A DNA stretch of 64,000 nucleotides from Hedera helix (Eukaryota > Streptophyta > Magnoliopsida > Apiales > Araliaceae), in assembly GCA_947179155.2 (NCBI GenBank), contig OX359285.1:11018010-11082009 (forward strand), read 5' to 3'. This document shows positions 59,152 through 64,000 of this stretch, piece after piece. Position 1 is the first letter of the stretch; the number at the start of each line of letters is the position of its first letter. The notes below the pieces were generated by a model. The model made no database searches. It had not been told where the DNA came from and saw only the letters and a list, made by a program, of their open reading frames with translations. The translations under genes were made by a program, and so were the position numbers.

Positions 59152-62100
59152 ATGTCGCCACGTAGACAACCACCAAGGAACCAGGGGGTAGAAGAGTCAG
59201 TTAACAACGACGCGGGGGGACACAACGTAGACCCTATGCAAAACTTCGTCGACATGCTAGCTGAGGCAATGCAACACAGACACCCTGTTGTAGCAAATCC
59301 ACCACCACCACCACCACCAACTCAGTTGGCGAATTTCAAAGACTTTAAAGCGGTAGGACCGCCAGAGTTTAGGGGAACATCGGACCCGATAGAAGCCCAG
59401 TCATGGGTAAAGGAAATAGAGAAAGCATTTGTTATCTCTGGAGTGGCTGAGGAGCAAAAGACAATTTTTGCTACCTACATGATGAAGGGCGAAGCCAATT
59501 TCTGGTGGGAAGCCAATCAGAATAGGGTTGGGGATGGTGTGGTGCCTTGGACAAAATTTAAGAAAATATTCGACGAGAATTATTTCCCGAAAAGTATGAA
59601 AAGTAGGATGGAGGTAAGGTTTCTAGAACTGAAACAAGAGAACATGTCGGTACCGGAGTACGCGACAAAATTTAATGAGCTGGCCAGGTTCGCTCCACAT
59701 CAGGTAGACACGGAGGAACACAAGGCCAGGAGGTTCGAGAATGGATTGAGACCTTGGATATTCAACAAGGTAGCAGTACTGCAGATTGACTCGTTCGCAA
59801 CTTTGCTTGAGAAGTCAATCATTGCTGAAGGAGGAAGCGACGCGTTAACCAAGTACAACCAGGAGAGAAACAAGAAGAAGAATGAAGGGGGAAGCAAGAA
59901 CAGCAATAGTGGAGGCAATAATAACAATAACAGCAATAAGCGTAAATGGGACAACAACAGTAACGACAAGAGCTCGGGGAATCAACAAGGAAGTGTTCAG
60001 AAAAAGCCAGCATGCAATATATGTGGGAAGAACCACTTCGGGGAGTGCAGGAAAGGGAAGAATACATGCTACAATTGTGGTCAGGTGGGACATATTTCTC
60101 TAAATTGTCCCCTCCCAAAGAAAGTGAGATGCTTTTCTTGCGGAGCATTTGACCACCTGATAAAGGATTGCCCTAAGAAGAAGAATGACGGGAGTAGCGG
60201 CTACAAGGGCAATAACAGTAAACTGGCTATCGGGGGACCTATATCACAGAACAAGCCGACAGCCAGGACTTTCAATATGACGGTACAGGATGCCGTGGGG
60301 TCAAAAGACGTGGTGTCAGGTATTATTCTGATCAATAATATAAATGCATATGTATTGTTTGATTCGGGTGCTACCTGTTCATTTGTGTCTGATGATTTCG
60401 CTAAACGATTAGAGTTGCCTAGGGACAAACTAGAAAACTCAATGAACATAGAAGTTGCTAATAAAGAAGTGATTCCGGTAGAGTACATACATAGAAATTG
60501 TTGTGCTGAAATCAGGGGTCAGAAATTAAATGTGAATCTAATTCCAATACGTCTGGGGGAATTTGATGTAATACTTGGGATGGATTGGTTGTTTAACCAT
60601 GGGGCGATAATTGATTGTCAGAAGAAGTGCATACACCTTAAGACACCAAATAAGTCTAAGGTTGTATTTTATGGCAGCAAGTCGTCAAGACAGTCTTCTT
60701 GTCTGACGATGATGCAAGCCAAGAAATTATTGAAGAAAGGTTGTGTAGGGTATTTGGCTCATGTGGTTGACACACAAGTGGTGAGTCCCGGGCTGGAGCA
60801 AATACCAGTAGTTAGGGAATTTATGGATGTTTTTCCAGATGTACTGCCAGGTTTACCGCCGGACAGGGAGATAGAATTTGTGATTGATTTAGTACCGGGG
60901 ACAGCACCGATATCGAAAGCACCATATAGGATGGCTCCGGTAGAACTGAAGGAATTGATGGTGCAATTGCAGGAGTTGTTAGATAATAAGTACATTCAAC
61001 CAAGTGTTTCTCCATGGGGAGCACCGGTATTGTTTGTAAAGAAGAAGGATGGATCGATGAGACTGTGTATGGATTATAGGGAGCTAAATAAAGTAACAAT
61101 TAAGAACAAGTACCCGTTACCACTAATTGACGATCTTTTCGATCAATTGAAAGGGGCGAAGTACTTTTCAAAGATTGACTTAAGGACTGGTTATCATCAG
61201 TTGAAAGTCAGGAAGGAGGATATACCCAAGACGGCATTCAGAACTCGATATGGGCATTATGAGTTTCTGGTGATGTCGTTTGGACTAACGAATGCGCCAG
61301 CCGCATTTATGGACATGATGAACAGAATATTCAAGCAATACTTGGATAAATTTGTAGTCGTGTTCATTGACGATATTTTGGTGTATTCCAAAACGGAGGA
61401 AGAGCATGCTGAACACCTAAGATTGGTGTTGGAGATTTTACGGAAGGAGCGGTTGTACGCTAAGTTTTCAAAGTGTGAATTCTGGTTGGAAAGAGTTCAA
61501 TTTTTAGGTCATGTTATTGACAAGGAGGGAGTTTCGGTTGATCCGGCGAAGGTTGAATCGGTAATGAATTGGGAACAACCAAGGACGCCGACAGAAGTAA
61601 GAAGTTTCTTAGGGTTAGCGGGTTACTATCGGAGGTTCATTCAAGACTTCTCAAAGATAGCAACACCGTTGACCAACTTAACAAGAAAGACGGTAAAATA
61701 CGTGTGGACGGAGAAGTGTAAGGAAAGTTTTCAGGAGTTAAAGAAAAGACTTAGTGAAGCACCTGTATTGACCTTACTAGACGATACAGGAGGTTTTACG
61801 GTCTACAGTGATGCATCGCACAAGGGGCTTGGCTGTGTGCTTATGCAAAACGGCAAAGTCGTTGCGTATGCGTCCAGACAATTAAAAGATTATGAGAAGG
61901 GATATCCTACCCACGACTTAGAATTGGCAACGGTAGTGTTTGCCCTTAAAATTTGGAGGCATTATTTGTATGGAGAGAAATGTGAGATATTCACAGACCA
62001 TAAGAGTCTAAAGTATATCTTCACACAGAAGGAGTTGAATATGAGGCAACGGAGATGGTTGGAATTGATCAAAGATTATGATTGTGAAATTCTATATCAT

Positions 62101-63687
62101 CCCGGCAAGGCCAACGTAGTAGCGGATGCTCTGAGTAGAAAGAGCAGGGAGAAATTGTTCATATTGACAGATCAAGAACAATTGGTTCAAGAGATGGCTC
62201 GAATGGAATTGGAAGTGAGAAGTCCAAACGAGTCAATAGAAGTCGAGGTGAGCCCAACCTTGTTAGATAGGGTGAAAGAGGCTCAAGACAAAGATGAGGA
62301 ATGTGACAGAATCCGGAAGAGGATGACCGATGGAGAAGAGGTCAAGTTTAAAATTGATAGCATGGGATTGCTGAGATTTGAAAATCGTGTTTGGGTACCG
62401 CTAGTGCCTGAATTACGAGAGAAAATTTTGCAAGAGGCCCACAGTACGAGATACTCGATACATCCGGGGAGTACGAAAATGTATCAAGATCTACGTCAGC
62501 ATTTTTGGTGGCCGAATTTAAAAAGGGAGGTTGCAGAATGTGTCAGCCGATGCCTAACTTGTCAAAGGGTAAAGGCCGAACATCAGAGACCAAGTGGATT
62601 GTTACAGCCGTTAGAAATTCCTGAGTGGAAATGGGAGCATATCACAATGGATTTTATGGTAGGACTTCCAGCAACACAGAAGGGATATGACGCAATTTGG
62701 GTGATTGTAGATCGACTAACAAAGTCAGCGCACTTTTTGCCGATTAAGATTAGGTTCAGTTTGGATCAGTTGGCCAAATTGTACATCAAAGAGATAGTTT
62801 CAAGACATGGGGTGCCGGTATCGATTGTGTCAGACAGAGATCCGCGCTTCACGTCAAAATTTTGGAGAAGTCTTCAGGAGAGGTTGGGGACACAGTTGAG
62901 AATGAGTACAACGTATCATCCGCAGACCGATGGGCAAAGTGAGAGAACAATTCAGACATTGGAAGATATGCTTAGGGCCTGCGTAATGGATTTCAAGGGC
63001 AGTTGGGAAATCCATCTACCACTAGTTGAGTTTGCATACAATAACAGTTATCATGCGAGCATAGGTATGCCGCCTTACGAAGCTTTATATGGCAGAAAAT
63101 GTAGAACACCTCTATGTTGGGATGAGGTAGGAGAACGCCGACTGTTGGGGCCAGAATTGGTTCAACAGACGGTAGAAATTATCAAGGTAATAAGAGCTCG
63201 GCTAGTAGCAGCTCAAGACCGTCAAAAGAAATACGCCGATTTACATCGACAGAAACGAGACTTCGAAGTGGGGAGTTTTGTGTTCATTAAGGTATCTCCC
63301 TGGAAAGGGAAGATCAGATTTGGAAAGAAGGGGAAACTGAGTCCAAGGTTCATAGGACCATTTGAAATATTGAGGAGAGTGGGTGAAGTAGCATACGAGG
63401 TAGCTTTACCTTCTGAATTGGAACATATTCACAATGTGTTTCACGTGTCAGTATTGCGGCCATACAAACCAGACTACAAGCACGTTATCTCCTATGAACC
63501 AATTCAAGTCGGGAAGGATTTATCATATGAAGAAGTTCATGTTCAAATACTCGATAGGAAGGAACAGAAACTGAGAAATAAGATAATTCATTCTGTCAAA
63601 GTACTTTGGAGGAATCACGCCATTGAAGAAGTTACGTGGGAATTAGAAGAGGAAATGAGGGCAAATTACCCGTTTTTATTTGAGTAA
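59152..63687 (+). CDS. Chromovirus gag-pol polyprotein, intact (1511 aa)
   Basis: One open frame with all parts. Gag capsid with FRGTSDPIEAQSWVKEIEKAF near 75-95; Asn/Ser-rich linker; three zinc knuckles (~288-340), two of them canonical (CYNCGQVGHISLNC, CFSCGAFDHLIKDC). Protease DSGAT at 404-408. RT with FIDD at 738-741. RNase H with YSDAS (Asp887). Integrase zinc domain His1097, His1104, Cys1134, Cys1137; DDE Asp1167, Asp1228, Glu1264 (35 residues between the last two). Chromodomain-like end (VLWRNHAIEEVTWELEEEM). Gag and Pol are in one frame, as usual for this lineage. Best fit is the Tekay/Del chromoviruses. No stop or missing catalytic residue is seen, so the proteins may be active, although the 5' LTR has lost its promoter part here. 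Confidence 0.96.
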   Translation: MSPRRQPPRNQGVEESVNNDAGGHNVDPMQNFVDMLAEAMQHRHPVVANPPPPPPPTQLANFKDFKAVGPPEFRGTSDPIEAQSWVKEIEKAFVISGVAEEQKTIFATYMMKGEANFWWEANQNRVGDGVVPWTKFKKIFDENYFPKSMKSRMEVRFLELKQENMSVPEYATKFNELARFAPHQVDTEEHKARRFENGLRPWIFNKVAVLQIDSFATLLEKSIIAEGGSDALTKYNQERNKKKNEGGSKNSNSGGNNNNNSNKRKWDNNSNDKSSGNQQGSVQKKPACNICGKNHFGECRKGKNTCYNCGQVGHISLNCPLPKKVRCFSCGAFDHLIKDCPKKKNDGSSGYKGNNSKLAIGGPISQNKPTARTFNMTVQDAVGSKDVVSGIILINNINAYVLFDSGATCSFVSDDFAKRLELPRDKLENSMNIEVANKEVIPVEYIHRNCCAEIRGQKLNVNLIPIRLGEFDVILGMDWLFNHGAIIDCQKKCIHLKTPNKSKVVFYGSKSSRQSSCLTMMQAKKLLKKGCVGYLAHVVDTQVVSPGLEQIPVVREFMDVFPDVLPGLPPDREIEFVIDLVPGTAPISKAPYRMAPVELKELMVQLQELLDNKYIQPSVSPWGAPVLFVKKKDGSMRLCMDYRELNKVTIKNKYPLPLIDDLFDQLKGAKYFSKIDLRTGYHQLKVRKEDIPKTAFRTRYGHYEFLVMSFGLTNAPAAFMDMMNRIFKQYLDKFVVVFIDDILVYSKTEEEHAEHLRLVLEILRKERLYAKFSKCEFWLERVQFLGHVIDKEGVSVDPAKVESVMNWEQPRTPTEVRSFLGLAGYYRRFIQDFSKIATPLTNLTRKTVKYVWTEKCKESFQELKKRLSEAPVLTLLDDTGGFTVYSDASHKGLGCVLMQNGKVVAYASRQLKDYEKGYPTHDLELATVVFALKIWRHYLYGEKCEIFTDHKSLKYIFTQKELNMRQRRWLELIKDYDCEILYHPGKANVVADALSRKSREKLFILTDQEQLVQEMARMELEVRSPNESIEVEVSPTLLDRVKEAQDKDEECDRIRKRMTDGEEVKFKIDSMGLLRFENRVWVPLVPELREKILQEAHSTRYSIHPGSTKMYQDLRQHFWWPNLKREVAECVSRCLTCQRVKAEHQRPSGLLQPLEIPEWKWEHITMDFMVGLPATQKGYDAIWVIVDRLTKSAHFLPIKIRFSLDQLAKLYIKEIVSRHGVPVSIVSDRDPRFTSKFWRSLQERLGTQLRMSTTYHPQTDGQSERTIQTLEDMLRACVMDFKGSWEIHLPLVEFAYNNSYHASIGMPPYEALYGRKCRTPLCWDEVGERRLLGPELVQQTVEIIKVIRARLVAAQDRQKKYADLHRQKRDFEVGSFVFIKVSPWKGKIRFGKKGKLSPRFIGPFEILRRVGEVAYEVALPSELEHIHNVFHVSVLRPYKPDYKHVISYEPIQVGKDLSYEEVHVQILDRKEQKLRNKIIHSVKVLWRNHAIEEVTWELEEEMRANYPFLFE

Positions 63688-63722
63688 CCTTATTTTTACA
63701 ATTCCGAGGACGGAATTTTTAT

Positions 63723-63735
63723 AAGGAGGGGAGAA
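63723..63735 (+). other. Polypurine tract
   Basis: AAGGAGGGGAGAA directly before the 3' LTR; priming site for plus-strand DNA. Confidence 0.9.
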
Positions 63736-64000
63736 TGTAATGTCCTAGAATTTCCCCGTCTTTATTAATTAAATTATTAATTTAATTTCCAACGAGTTAG
63801 TTTTACGAGATTATTTAAATCTTTTTATGTGATTAATTAATTATGTGATTAAATAATTATGTAATTAATTACTAAAATTAATTAAAGGGGGTCACTAATA
63901 TGTTATTAAATTAGTGAACAAACCCTAAAGTTTTAATATCAAAATAATTGATAAGTTTCCTATTAATTAAATATTCAATTAAATTGAATATAATGAGTGA
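63736..64000 (+). repeat. 3' LTR of the intact chromovirus, start only
   Basis: TGTAATGTCCTAGAATTTCC begins directly after the purine tract and runs to the window edge (U3 only). It cannot be compared with the 5' piece, which holds only U5. Confidence 0.9.

Noticed and set aside
59700..61099. Minus-strand ORFs under the gag-pol gene
   Set aside because: Shadows of the 1511-aa frame; low-complexity Leu/Ser/Cys readings.

Overview
This is a window of nuclear DNA from a flowering plant, most likely a eudicot. The evidence is three kinds of plant gene with normal plant structure: a flavin monooxygenase with GT-AG introns, chloroplast peroxiredoxin Q with a transit peptide, and a small plant-type membrane protein. 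Around them lie AT-rich intergenic DNA and nested plant transposon families (Ty3/Gypsy chromovirus and Athila types, a Ty1/Copia-type solo LTR, CACTA, Mutator-, Stowaway- and Micron-like MITEs). The species cannot be read from the sequence.

Layout. 1-3882: 3' end of a Gypsy chromovirus (integrase end, chromodomain) with a ~3 kb 3' LTR. 3883-6903: unassigned DNA with one perfect AT-cored palindrome. 6904-7479 (-): 191-aa membrane-anchored protein of unknown function. 8970-12000: a ~1.5 kb segment present twice in tandem; each copy carries a different later MITE insertion. 12006-23938: a decayed Athila-type element with clean 5-bp target duplication (AATAG), inserted into the second copy, and itself hit in its 3' LTR by a Copia-type solo LTR (TSD ATTAC). 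24033-27964: remnants of another LTR element and of a CACTA transposon. 27780-32708: rearranged duplicated blocks carrying copies of the CACTA end. 35187-36843: a 1.6 kb foldback element built of many ~27-bp palindromes.

Gene island, 37611-44868: a complete five-exon FMO1-like flavin monooxygenase (+, 519 aa) faces a complete four-exon peroxiredoxin Q (-, 227 aa), 3' end to 3' end, 423 bp apart. The two are neighbours, with no sign of a shared pathway.

Right third, 45762-64000: tandem repeats with an snRNA-promoter-like motif, then a pile of chromovirus-type LTRs: a + U3 fragment, two minus LTR copies, and a minus non-coding element with an unusually long (~4.1-4.2 kb) LTR. It ends with a + strand chromovirus whose gag-pol frame is fully open (1511 aa). 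That element also carries a separate intact 281-aa acidic coiled-coil ORF upstream of gag. Convincing 3' splice sites sit just before the ATG of that ORF and of gag. This extra ORF with its apparent splicing signals, and a U5 hairpin followed by a CAG splice-acceptor-like site in four different LTRs, are the best candidates for something not yet described.
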